From: Corticibacter populi
Lineage (GTDB): Bacteria; Pseudomonadota; Gammaproteobacteria; Burkholderiales; Burkholderiaceae_C
DNA: 64,000 bases
Reading direction: 5' to 3'
Assembly (NCBI RefSeq): GCF_004217315.1
Contig: NZ_SGWR01000005.1
Location: 310,001 to 374,000 of the forward strand
Each line of letters opens with the position of its first letter. Position 1 is the first letter of the stretch. Under the pieces are notes generated by a model. It did no database searches. It was not told where the DNA came from and saw only the letters and a list, made by a program, of their open reading frames with translations. The position numbers and the translations under genes are program-made. Of the stretch, positions 38,450-46,191 are shown one piece after another.

Positions 38450-39304
38450 TCATGGCCGGCGCCCGCCGGTGCAGCGCCAATGACCGGCAAGATCTCGCCG
38501 GCCGCCCACGTCCACATACCCGTATTGGTTCAGATAGTCCGCGACGGCGGCGTGTTGCTGCCAGCCATGTTCGAGCAGCAGGTGGCCGCCTGGCCGCAGG
38601 TAGGCGGGTGCCGTGGCGATGATGTGGTGCAGGTCGCGCAGGCCATCGGGGCCGCTGCTGAGGGCGCTGATGGGTTCATGGCGCAGCGCGGCCAGATGCG
38701 GGTCGTCCTCGGCGATGTAGGGTGGGTTGGAGACGATCAGGTCGAACGCCGCCAGTCCCGCCGCCGCCACCGGTTCGAACCAGCTGCCTTCGAGCCAGTG
38801 AACCGGCAGGCCCAGTGCGCCGCCGTTGGCGCGCGCCTGCGCCAGCGCGGCGGCGCTGGCATCGCTGGCCCAGACCTGGGCATCGGGGCGCTGGCTCTGG
38901 ATGGCCAGCGCGATGGCGCCGCTGCCGGTGCCAAGATCGAGCACCCGGGCGGTGGCGGGCAGCAGCCGCAGGGTGTCGAGCGCCCATTCCACCAGCGTTT
39001 CGGTATCGGGGCGGGGGTCGAGCACGGCCGGGCCAACCTGCAGCGGCAGGCCGAAGAATTCCCGCTCGCCCACCAGATAGGCCAGTGGCACGCCGTCGCG
39101 CCGCTGCGTGCACAGTTGTTGATAGAGCGCCTGTTCGGCCTGGTCAAGCGCGCATTCGTCATGGCTGAGCAGCCAGGCACGGCTCTGGCGCGGCTGGCCC
39201 AGGGCATGCAGCAGCAGCAGCTGGGCGTCGAGCCGATCCAGGCCTTCGGCCTGGGCCTGCCGCAAGGCCTGGGCGATGGTCGGCATGGCGGGGTGGGGAT
39301 TCAT
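38450..39304 (-). CDS. prmC: Peptide chain release factor N5-glutamine methyltransferase
   Basis: The 284-residue enzyme methylates the Gln of the GGQ motif in release factors. The SAM site [15 protein letters not shown] is near residue 120 and the catalytic motif [15 protein letters not shown] near residue 190. It follows prfA, its substrate gene, with an ATGA overlap at 39301-39304, so the two are translationally coupled. The hemA-prfA-prmC order is widely conserved. Confidence 0.96.
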   Translation of the reverse strand: MNPHPAMPTIAQALRQAQAEGLDRLDAQLLLLHALGQPRQSRAWLLSHDECALDQAEQALYQQLCTQRRDGVPLAYLVGEREFFGLPLQVGPAVLDPRPDTETLVEWALDTLRLLPATARVLDLGTGSGAIALAIQSQRPDAQVWASDASAAALAQARANGGALGLPVHWLEGSWFEPVAAAGLAAFDLIVSNPPYIAEDDPHLAALRHEPISALSSGPDGLRDLHHIIATAPAYLRPGGHLLLEHGWQQHAAVADYLNQYGYVDVGGRRDLAGHWRCTGGRRP

Positions 39305-40392
39305 TGCGGCTGTAATTGGGCGATCAGCTCAGCCTCCCGGGCCGCCTGCAGCGCGTCGAGCAACTCCTGCAGATGGCCTTCCATGATGCTGGGCAGCTTG
39401 TAGAGCGTGAGGTTGATGCGGTGGTCGGTGACGCGGCCCTGCGGATAGTTGTAGGTGCGGATGCGGTCAGAGCGGTCGCCGCTGCCGATCAGGCTGCGGC
39501 GCTGCTCGGCGTCCCTGGCGGCACGCTCGCTGCGCTCCTTCTCCTGCAGGCGCGCGGCCAGCACCTGCAGGGCCTTGGCCTTGTTGCGGTGCTGGCTGCG
39601 GTCGTCCTGGCATTCGGCCACCATGCCGGTGGGAAGGTGGGTGATGCGCACGGCCGAGTCGGTCTTGTTGATGTGCTGGCCGCCGGCGCCGCTGGCGCGG
39701 AAGGTGTCGATGCGCAGCTCGGCCGGGTTGATCTGCACGGCTGCGGCCTCGTCGGGCTCGGGCAGCACGGCTACCGTGCAGGCGCTGGTGTGGATGCGTC
39801 CCTGGGTCTCGGTGACCGGCACGCGCTGCACGCGGTGGCCGCCCGACTCATAGCGCAGCAGACCGTAGGCACGTTCGCCCTCGATGCGGATCACCACTTC
39901 CTTGTAGCCGCCCAGTTCGCTTTCGCTGGCGCTGATGACTTCGACACGCCAGCCGACCGAGTCGGCATAGCGGGCGTACATGCGCAGCAGATCGGCGGCG
40001 AACAGCGCCGATTCATCGCCGCCGGTGCCGGCGCGCACTTCCAGGAAGGCGTTGCGGGCGTCGTCCGGGTCGCGAGGCAGCAGCAGGCGCTGGACTTCCT
40101 CCTCCAGGCTTTGCAGCTGGGCCTGGGCATGCTCGATCTCTTCGCGGGCCATCTGCGCGGTCTCGGTATCGCAATGCGGATCGGCCAGCAGTTCCTCGGC
40201 GGTCTGCAGGTCGGCCTGCAGGGCCTGGTAGCGCGCGTGGCGTCCGGCAATCTGGGTGACTTCGGCATGCTCGCTGGCAATGCGGCGGTATTGCTGCATG
40301 TCGGCCATGATGTCTTCGCGCGAGAGCAGGAAGTCCAGTTCCTGGAGGCGCTCGGCCTGGCGTTCAAGCTGGTGCAGCAGATAGGCTTGCAT
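39301..40392 (-). CDS. prfA: Peptide chain release factor 1
   Basis: The 363-residue protein terminates translation at UAA and UAG. The stop-codon reading motif is the PVT of [16 protein letters not shown], and the catalytic GGQ is in [20 protein letters not shown]. The ATG at 40392 ([16 protein letters not shown]) is the family start; the open frame continues 46 codons upstream but that part is unlike RF1. There are 152 bases between the hemA stop and this start. Confidence 0.97.
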   Translation of the reverse strand: MQAYLLHQLERQAERLQELDFLLSREDIMADMQQYRRIASEHAEVTQIAGRHARYQALQADLQTAEELLADPHCDTETAQMAREEIEHAQAQLQSLEEEVQRLLLPRDPDDARNAFLEVRAGTGGDESALFAADLLRMYARYADSVGWRVEVISASESELGGYKEVVIRIEGERAYGLLRYESGGHRVQRVPVTETQGRIHTSACTVAVLPEPDEAAAVQINPAELRIDTFRASGAGGQHINKTDSAVRITHLPTGMVAECQDDRSQHRNKAKALQVLAARLQEKERSERAARDAEQRRSLIGSGDRSDRIRTYNYPQGRVTDHRINLTLYKLPSIMEGHLQELLDALQAAREAELIAQLQPQ

Positions 40393-40544
40393 GGCGGGGT
40401 GTGGTGTCGGCACCGGGCTGACGCGGTGGAATGGAGGGAGGTGCGGGTCTGGACGCGGCAGGCGCTGCGCCGCATGGGATTGTGCCGCAACCGGCGGCAC
40501 GGCAGGCGCAAGCCGCGTCTGCCGGGGCAAGGCCGGGCAGGTCG

Positions 40545-41843
40545 CTAATGGCGGGTCGGGGTCTCGCCGCGCAGGAACATGCGCGAAACCAGCTGGGCGG
40601 TCTGGGCGCGCTCCTGCACGTCGCTGTTGCGCAGCTCGGTGACGGCGCCATGCAGCATCTTCTTGGCCATGCCGCTGGCCAGCGCCTGCAGCACAGCGTC
40701 GATGTCCTCGCCCTTGGCCAGCATCCGGCGGGCACGGGCCACTTCGAGTTGACTCCAGGTGTCGGCCTGGGAGTGGATCTGCTGGATCAGCGGCACCACC
40801 GGGTTGTCGGCGTTGCGCAGTTCCAGCCAGCGCACGAAGTTCTGCACGCCCGAGTCGATGATTGCCTCGGCCTGCGCCACGGCGGCCTGACGGTTGGCCT
40901 TGCCGGCCTGCACCACATTGGCCAAGTCATCGACGGTGTAGAGGTAGACGTTGTCCTGCTGCTGCACTTCCGGCTCGATGTCGCGCGGCACGGCCAGATC
41001 GACCATGAAGATCGGCTTGTTGCGGCGGCGCTTGAGGGCTCGCTCGACGGCCCCCAGGCCGATGATGGGTACGCTGCTGGCCGTGCAGGAGACGACGATG
41101 TCGAAGTCGTGCAGGCTGTCGGGCAGGTCGGCGATGCGCAGCGTGTGTGCCCCAAGGCGGGCCGCCAGCTTCTCGCCGCGCTCCAGCGTGCGGTTGGCGA
41201 TGACCATCGCCTGCGGGTTCTGCGCGGCAAAGTGGGTGGCGACCAGTTCGACCATCTCGCCGGCGCCGACAAACAGGACCTTGAGTTTGGTGAAATCCTC
41301 GAACAGCTGACTGGCCAGCCGCACGGCGGCGGCAGCCATGCTGATCGAGTGGGCGCCGATCTCGGTACTCGAGCGCACTTCCTTGGCCACTGCAAAGGAG
41401 CGCTGGAACAGCTGGTTGAGCGTGGTGCCGAGCACGCCGGCCTCATCGGCGATGCGCACGGCGTTTTTCATCTGGCCGAGGATCTGGGCCTCGCCCAGTA
41501 CCATCGAGTCGAGCCCGCTGGCCACGCGGAAGGCATGGCGCGCGGCCAGATCCTTCTCAAGCGTGTAGGAGTGCTCGGCCAGCTCGTAGACGTTGATACC
41601 GCCGCTCTTGGCCATCCAGTCCAGCGTGGCTTCCTGTGCGGCTGCGGGTGCCGAGCAGTAGATCTCGGTGCGGTTGCAGGTCGAGAGGATGGCGGTTTCG
41701 ACGCGCTCGGGCGACTGGCCGCCGGCGAGCGACTGGCGCAGGCCATGCAGCGCGGGCGCGATCTGGTCCATTGCGAACGCAAAACGGCCCCGGAGATCGA
41801 GTGGGGCTGTGTTGTGATTGATGCCGAGAGTCCAGACTGCCAT
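40545..41843 (-). CDS. hemA: Glutamyl-tRNA reductase
   Basis: The 432-residue enzyme makes glutamate-1-semialdehyde from Glu-tRNA, the first committed step of C5-pathway haem synthesis. It begins [20 protein letters not shown], has the catalytic Cys in [30 protein letters not shown], and the NADPH-binding [17 protein letters not shown]. The ATG at 41843 is fixed by alignment with other HemA starts. A perfect minus-strand TATAAT lies only seven bases upstream and no ribosome binding site is present, so the mRNA may be leaderless. Confidence 0.97.
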   Translation of the reverse strand: MAVWTLGINHNTAPLDLRGRFAFAMDQIAPALHGLRQSLAGGQSPERVETAILSTCNRTEIYCSAPAAAQEATLDWMAKSGGINVYELAEHSYTLEKDLAARHAFRVASGLDSMVLGEAQILGQMKNAVRIADEAGVLGTTLNQLFQRSFAVAKEVRSSTEIGAHSISMAAAAVRLASQLFEDFTKLKVLFVGAGEMVELVATHFAAQNPQAMVIANRTLERGEKLAARLGAHTLRIADLPDSLHDFDIVVSCTASSVPIIGLGAVERALKRRRNKPIFMVDLAVPRDIEPEVQQQDNVYLYTVDDLANVVQAGKANRQAAVAQAEAIIDSGVQNFVRWLELRNADNPVVPLIQQIHSQADTWSQLEVARARRMLAKGEDIDAVLQALASGMAKKMLHGAVTELRNSDVQERAQTAQLVSRMFLRGETPTRH

Positions 41844-41850
41844 GGGCGTT

Positions 41851-41878
41851 ATTATAGTTTTGTAAGGATTTGCGTACA
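41851..41878 (-). promoter_or_regulatory. hemA promoter with -10 box seven bases from the start codon
   Basis: On the minus strand TATAAT (41851-41856) is preceded after 16 bases by TGTACG (41873-41878), a weak -35. The expected transcription start falls on or next to the A of the hemA ATG at 41843. Confidence 0.6.
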
Positions 41879-41907
41879 CTGCGTGGTCTTTGCTTGTGGC
41901 GCATTTG

Positions 41908-41937
41908 TTGACATGGCGCAAAACCAGCGGTGAGAAT
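41908..41937 (+). promoter_or_regulatory. Promoter of the small membrane protein gene
   Basis: A consensus TTGACA (41908-41913) is followed after 18 bases by GAGAAT (41932-41937). It points away from hemA toward the gene at 42050, leaving a leader of about 105 bases. Confidence 0.6.
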
Positions 41938-42049
41938 GATTTTTCTTCACGATTTTCGGCTGGTGATAGCCTGCCAGGCAGGCGTCAGAAGCTGTTCATG
42001 CGCCGAGATTTCCGCCATTTTCGCTACTTCGCACTAGCGTGTCCGTTGC

Positions 42050-42334
42050 ATGTCCATTCCGACTTTCATCGTCCATTTCCTGACCCTGCTGGCGCCGGCC
42101 TGGGGCGTGGCCTTGCTGCTGGTGCCGCTGTCGCGGCTGGTGTATCGGCACCAGCCATGGCGCCTGTCCTGGTGGGCCAACCTGGCCGCCAGCGGTCTGT
42201 TCGGCAGCGCCATCCTGCTCGCCGGCCTGGTGCTTGGCGGCGAGGATGGCCGGGTGCTTACCTATTTCGTGCTGGTGCTCGGCATGGCCAGCCTGCAGTG
42301 GGCGCTGCTGCGGCCGGCCCCGGCCGGCGGGTGA
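42050..42334 (+). CDS. Small membrane protein of unknown function
   Basis: This 94-residue protein has three predicted helices at about residues 8-28, 42-62 and 68-86. Tryptophans flank the second helix (QPWRLSWWANLAASGLFGSA). It resembles unnamed small membrane proteins found beside hemA in Burkholderiales, but I do not recognise a functional family. It has its own consensus-like promoter, is divergent from hemA and converges on hemH with 16 bases between stops. Confidence 0.7.
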   Translation: MSIPTFIVHFLTLLAPAWGVALLLVPLSRLVYRHQPWRLSWWANLAASGLFGSAILLAGLVLGGEDGRVLTYFVLVLGMASLQWALLRPAPAGG

Positions 42335-42350
42335 GCCAAGGGTCGAGGAC

Positions 42351-43412
42351 TCAGGTCCTGGAGCCGCGTGGCTGACGGGCGATGGCGTCGGCTGGTAGCC
42401 AGCCGCCCAGGTTTTCCAGCACCAAATCGCCGAGGCCGTCGATCCAGGACGGATGGTCGTTGAGGCAGGGAATGTAGCGGAACGCCTTGCCGCCCTGGTG
42501 CAGAAAGGCCTCGCGCACCTCCATGTTGATTTCCTCGAGGGTTTCCAGGCAATCGCTCGCAAAGCCGGGGCACATCACATCGACGACCTGCAGGCCCTGG
42601 TGGGCCTCTTCTTCCAGCGTCGGCTGGGTGTAAGGCTGCAGCCATTGGGCACGGCCAAAGCGCGACTGGAAGGTCACGCGATACTGCGATTCACGCAGGC
42701 CCAACTGCTCGGCCAGCAGGCGCGCCGTCAGCAGGCAGCGCTGCTGGTAGGGGTCGCCAAGGTCGATGTTGCGCTGCGGGATGCCGTGGTAGCTCATGAC
42801 CAGCTTGTCCGGTCGTCCATGGGTTTGCCAGTGCTCGAGTGTGCGGCGCGCCAGCGCGGCGATGTAGCCGGGATGCGCCGCGTAATCCTTGATGATGCGC
42901 AGATCCAGCATGTTGCGCTGGCGCATGTTCCATTGGTGGATCTGGTCGAGCACGCTGGCGGTGGTGGTGGCCGAGTACTGCGGGTAGAGCGGCACCACCA
43001 GCACACGCTCGATGCCCTGGGCGCGAAAGGTCTCGAGCTGCGCAACGATGCCGGGTGAGCCATAGCGCATGCCAAGGGCGACCTGCAGCGGCCCGAGCCC
43101 GGCCTCGCCCAGCCAGCCGCGCAGCAGGCTCGCCTGTTTCTGGCTGTAAGCCAGCAATGGCGAGCCGTCCTCCGTCCAGACGCTGCGGTATTTGCGTGCC
43201 GATTCGGCGGGGCGGCGGCGCAGGATGATGCCGTGCAAAATCGGCTTCCACAGCAGCGGTGGGATTTCGACCACGCGCGGGTCACCCAGGAATTCGGCCA
43301 GGTAGCGGCGCACTGCGGCGGGCGTCGGCTCGTCGGGGGTGCCGAGGTTGCACAGCAGGATGCCGATGGAGGGCGACGGGCGTGGGGCAGGCGTGGGTTG
43401 GGGGGCGGTCAT
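42351..43412 (-). CDS. hemH: Ferrochelatase
   Basis: The 353-residue enzyme inserts ferrous iron into protoporphyrin IX, the last step of haem synthesis. Conserved parts are IGILLCNLGTPDEPTP near the N-terminus, VLVVPLYPQYSATTTASV near residue 140, LVMSYHGIPQRNIDLGDPY with the catalytic His, FQSRFGRAQWLQPYT, and VMCPGFASDCLETLEEIN with the catalytic Glu region. hemA, which starts the pathway, is about 1.5 kb away; the genes between differ in strand, so they are neighbours rather than one operon. Confidence 0.96.
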   Translation of the reverse strand: MTAPQPTPAPRPSPSIGILLCNLGTPDEPTPAAVRRYLAEFLGDPRVVEIPPLLWKPILHGIILRRRPAESARKYRSVWTEDGSPLLAYSQKQASLLRGWLGEAGLGPLQVALGMRYGSPGIVAQLETFRAQGIERVLVVPLYPQYSATTTASVLDQIHQWNMRQRNMLDLRIIKDYAAHPGYIAALARRTLEHWQTHGRPDKLVMSYHGIPQRNIDLGDPYQQRCLLTARLLAEQLGLRESQYRVTFQSRFGRAQWLQPYTQPTLEEEAHQGLQVVDVMCPGFASDCLETLEEINMEVREAFLHQGGKAFRYIPCLNDHPSWIDGLGDLVLENLGGWLPADAIARQPRGSRT

Positions 43413-43549
43413 GACTCTGTTTTGACATCCGTGTGCGGAGCGGGCCCGTATTATTGACCACCGGACCCATGCCGATGGCCGGCCTGGTCTTTCCGTTGCC
43501 TGAGCCGTCCACCCAACCTTCCACCCGAAATTCAGAATGAAAGATTGTC

Positions 43550-44416
43550 ATGTTGCGCAGTGATTTCCGCTTCCTTGCCCGTCACCGGGTCCGCTGGCCC
43601 GAGGTGGACATGCAGCAAATCGTCTTCAATGGCCATTACCTCACCTATGCCGACAGCGCCATGATGGATTTCTGGCGCGCGCTGGCGCTGCCGTATGCCT
43701 TGTCAATGCAGGCCCTCGGCGGGGATCTCTACGTGCGCAAGGCCACGCTCGAATACCACGCCTCGGCGCAGCTCGATGACCAGCTCGATATCGGCGTGCA
43801 GGTGGCGCGGCTCGGCCGCTCGTCGCTGACCATGACGGTGGGCATGTTCCGCGATACCCGGCTGCTGGTCTCGGGCGAACTGATCTATGTGTTCGCCGAC
43901 CCCGCCAGCCAGACTTCGCAGCCGATTCCGCCCTCGATGCGCGGTGTGCTCGATGCCTTTGCGGCCGGGGAGGCCATGAGCCGCTCGGCCATCGGCTCCT
44001 GGAACGATCTCGGCCGTGATGCCGGCCGCTTGCGCCGCCGTGTCTTCGTGCAGGAGCAGGGGTTTGGCGAGGCCGAGGAATGGGATGGCCGCGACGAGGC
44101 CGCTCTGCATGCCGTGGTCTACAACCGGCTCGGGGAGGCGATTGCCACCGGCCGGCTGCTGCAGCCTGGGCCGGGACTGGGCCGCATCGGCCGGGTGTGC
44201 GTGGAGAAAAGCCTGCGCGGCGGCCAGTTTGGCGCGCAGGTGATGGCGGCGTTGGAACAGGCCGCGCGGCAGCGCGGCGACCGGTTGCTCGAACTCCACG
44301 CGCAGTGCCAGGCCGAAGCCTTCTACCGCCGCATCGGCTATGTGGCGGACGGCGAGCCCTTCGATGAGGAAGGCGTGCCGCACATCCTGATGGTCAAACC
44401 CTTGCAGGCCGATTGA
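43550..44416 (+). CDS. Fusion of YbgC/FadM-type acyl-CoA thioesterase and GNAT acetyltransferase
   Basis: The 288-residue protein joins two domains. Residues 1-140 are a 4-hydroxybenzoyl-CoA-thioesterase-like hotdog fold with RVRWPEVDMQQIVFNGHYLT; the Asp of VDMQQIVFNGHY is at the catalytic position. Residues 145-288 resemble an ElaA-like GNAT domain, with LRRRVFVQEQGFGEAEEWD, IGRVCVEKSLRGGQFGAQVM (acetyl-CoA loop) and EAFYRRIGYVADGEPFDEEG. The frame is continuous. Such fusions occur in related Burkholderiales, often annotated only by the thioesterase half. Substrates are unknown. Confidence 0.82.
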   Translation: MLRSDFRFLARHRVRWPEVDMQQIVFNGHYLTYADSAMMDFWRALALPYALSMQALGGDLYVRKATLEYHASAQLDDQLDIGVQVARLGRSSLTMTVGMFRDTRLLVSGELIYVFADPASQTSQPIPPSMRGVLDAFAAGEAMSRSAIGSWNDLGRDAGRLRRRVFVQEQGFGEAEEWDGRDEAALHAVVYNRLGEAIATGRLLQPGPGLGRIGRVCVEKSLRGGQFGAQVMAALEQAARQRGDRLLELHAQCQAEAFYRRIGYVADGEPFDEEGVPHILMVKPLQAD

Positions 44417-44456
44417 TGGCAGGGCCCGGTCGCCGCCGCAGCAGCAGGGTGGGTGC

Positions 44457-45245
44457 TTACTTGCGGACGTCCGCGATGGGTTCGTTGCCGAAGTCCTCGC
44501 GCGCCAGGCGCGCGAGCACCAGCGCTGCCGCCGCTGCCGGGCTTTGCAGGCTGCCCGTGGCGTGCAGACCGATGAATTTCTGCACGTCCGGAAAGTCTTT
44601 GGGCGCGGCGCTGCGCAATTGCTGCTGCATGTCGGTGGCCACCACGCCAGGCGCCAGCGCGCAGACCTTTGCACCATTGGGGTGCTGCGCTTCCTCCAAT
44701 GCCACGCAGCGGCTGAAGTGGTCGATGCCGGCCTTGGCGGCGCAGTACACCGCCTGCGAGGCCATCGGGTAGCGCCCCAGGCCCGAGGAGATATTGAGTA
44801 GCTTGCGCGGCATCGGCCAGTGGCCGGTGGCATGCAGGAAGACCGCACTCAGCACCATGGCCGCCTCCAGCCCCACGCGCAGGCCTTGGGCGATGTCGGC
44901 GGCGGCCGTGTGCGCCAGCGGTGCGATCGGCGGGATCACGCCGGCGTTGTTGATCAGCCGCACTTCATCCCACGACTCATCGGTCTGGGCGAGCAGCCAG
45001 TCTTGCAGTCGCGCGGCCACGGCCGGAGCATCGGCGAGGTCGACCTGCCATTGCAGCAGGGTCTTGCCGTGTTGCCAGGCCAGGTTTGCCAGCGCATCGC
45101 TGCTTTGGCGCGAGAGGCACAGCAGCGTGCCGGTGCCCGGTTGCCGTAGCAATTGCTCGGCCATGGCATGGCCCATGCCGCGCGAGGCACCGGTGAGGAT
45201 GGTGAGGGTGTTGGATGGGGCTGGCATGCGGGTGGCTGCGGTCAT
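44457..45245 (-). CDS. Short-chain dehydrogenase/reductase
   Basis: The 262-residue protein has the classical SDR layout: cofactor site LTGASRGMGHAMAEQL (TGxxxGxG) near residue 20, RLINNAGVIPPIAPL with NNAG near residue 97, Ser in LLNISSGLGRYP and the YxxxK pair in AVYCAAKAGIDHF. It most resembles the sepiapterin/benzil reductase-like branch, but the substrate is not identifiable. Start could be the Met at 45227. It lies 57 bases upstream of the RluA-type gene end and converges on the thioesterase-GNAT gene. Confidence 0.82.
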   Translation of the reverse strand: MTAATRMPAPSNTLTILTGASRGMGHAMAEQLLRQPGTGTLLCLSRQSSDALANLAWQHGKTLLQWQVDLADAPAVAARLQDWLLAQTDESWDEVRLINNAGVIPPIAPLAHTAAADIAQGLRVGLEAAMVLSAVFLHATGHWPMPRKLLNISSGLGRYPMASQAVYCAAKAGIDHFSRCVALEEAQHPNGAKVCALAPGVVATDMQQQLRSAAPKDFPDVQKFIGLHATGSLQSPAAAAALVLARLAREDFGNEPIADVRK

Positions 45246-45302
45246 GGCTGGGAAGAGGGTTGGCGACAGGTGGGCCTCATGAAAAAAATCGTCAGCAGAT
45301 GG

Positions 45303-46001
45303 TCAGAACTCCGGCGGCCGCTCGAAACGCATTTCCTTGCCGTTGACGGGGTGTGTGAATGCCAGCTCGCGCGCGTGCAGCAGCAGGCGCGGTGCGGCCT
45401 CCAGTGCTGTGCCGCTGGCGTAAAGTGGGTCGCCCAGGATCGGGTGGCCGAGGCTTTGCAGGTGGACGCGCAACTGGTGGGTGCGGCCGGTGACGGGTTC
45501 CAGATCGAGCCGGGTGTGCGGCACGCCATATGCCGGGCCGGTACCAGAGGATGCCTCTGCCATGTCGATGATGCGCCAGCGCGTCTGGCTGGGCTTGCCG
45601 TGCTCGGTATCGACGATGTGCAGTGGCCGCCGCTCCCAGTCAAGCATCAGCGGCTTGTCGATCAGTCCCCAGCCATCGGCGCTGACGGGGGGCTGCAGTT
45701 GCCCATGCACCACGGCGGTGTAGCGCTTGTGCACGCGGCGCTCGGCAAAGGCGATCGAGAGGGCGCGGTGCACCTCGGGGCTGCGTGCCATCACCAGCAG
45801 GCCGGAGGTGGACATGTCCAGCCGGTGCACGATCAGCGCGTTGCGCCAATACTGCTGGGCGCGCCAGCTCAGCGAGTCGAGCTTGTGCTCGCCCCGCCCG
45901 GGCACGCTCAGCAGCTCGTGCGGCTTGAAGAGCACCAGCAGGTGCTTGTCTTCATACAAGGCCTCGGGCTTGATGCGGGGCAGGTCGGTCGCGGTATCCA
46001 T
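45303..46001 (-). CDS. RluA-family pseudouridine synthase
   Basis: The 232-residue enzyme has the RluA signature NALIVHRLDMSTSGLLVMAR with the catalytic Asp in HRLD, preceded by LLVLFKPHELLSVPGRG and followed by PVTGRTHQLRVHLQSLGHPI. It lacks an S4 domain and is short, like RluA itself, which modifies 23S rRNA position 746 and tRNA position 32; the exact target here is inferred. The ATG at 46001 gives MDTATDLPRIKPEALYEDK; the open frame extends upstream but is not family-like. Confidence 0.9.
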   Translation of the reverse strand: MDTATDLPRIKPEALYEDKHLLVLFKPHELLSVPGRGEHKLDSLSWRAQQYWRNALIVHRLDMSTSGLLVMARSPEVHRALSIAFAERRVHKRYTAVVHGQLQPPVSADGWGLIDKPLMLDWERRPLHIVDTEHGKPSQTRWRIIDMAEASSGTGPAYGVPHTRLDLEPVTGRTHQLRVHLQSLGHPILGDPLYASGTALEAAPRLLLHARELAFTHPVNGKEMRFERPPEF

Positions 46002-46191
46002 GGAGGCAAGGCAGGGTGGGAGGCGAAGCCCCGCATTGTATCGAGCGGCTCTGGCGGACATGGTGGGGCCTCGCTCGGCGCCGTGCGGCCCACCCTGGCA
46101 AAAACCGCCTGCAATGCAAGGGTGAGAGGTGTGCCGCTGCGGCTTGTGGCGTGGAAATGCCAGAATGGGTGCAATCCCTTGCCGAGCCGCC

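Noticed and set aside
43423-43455. TTGACA followed by TATTAT ahead of the thioesterase-GNAT gene
   Set aside because: The spacing is about 21 bases, outside the usable range, so it was not called as a promoter.
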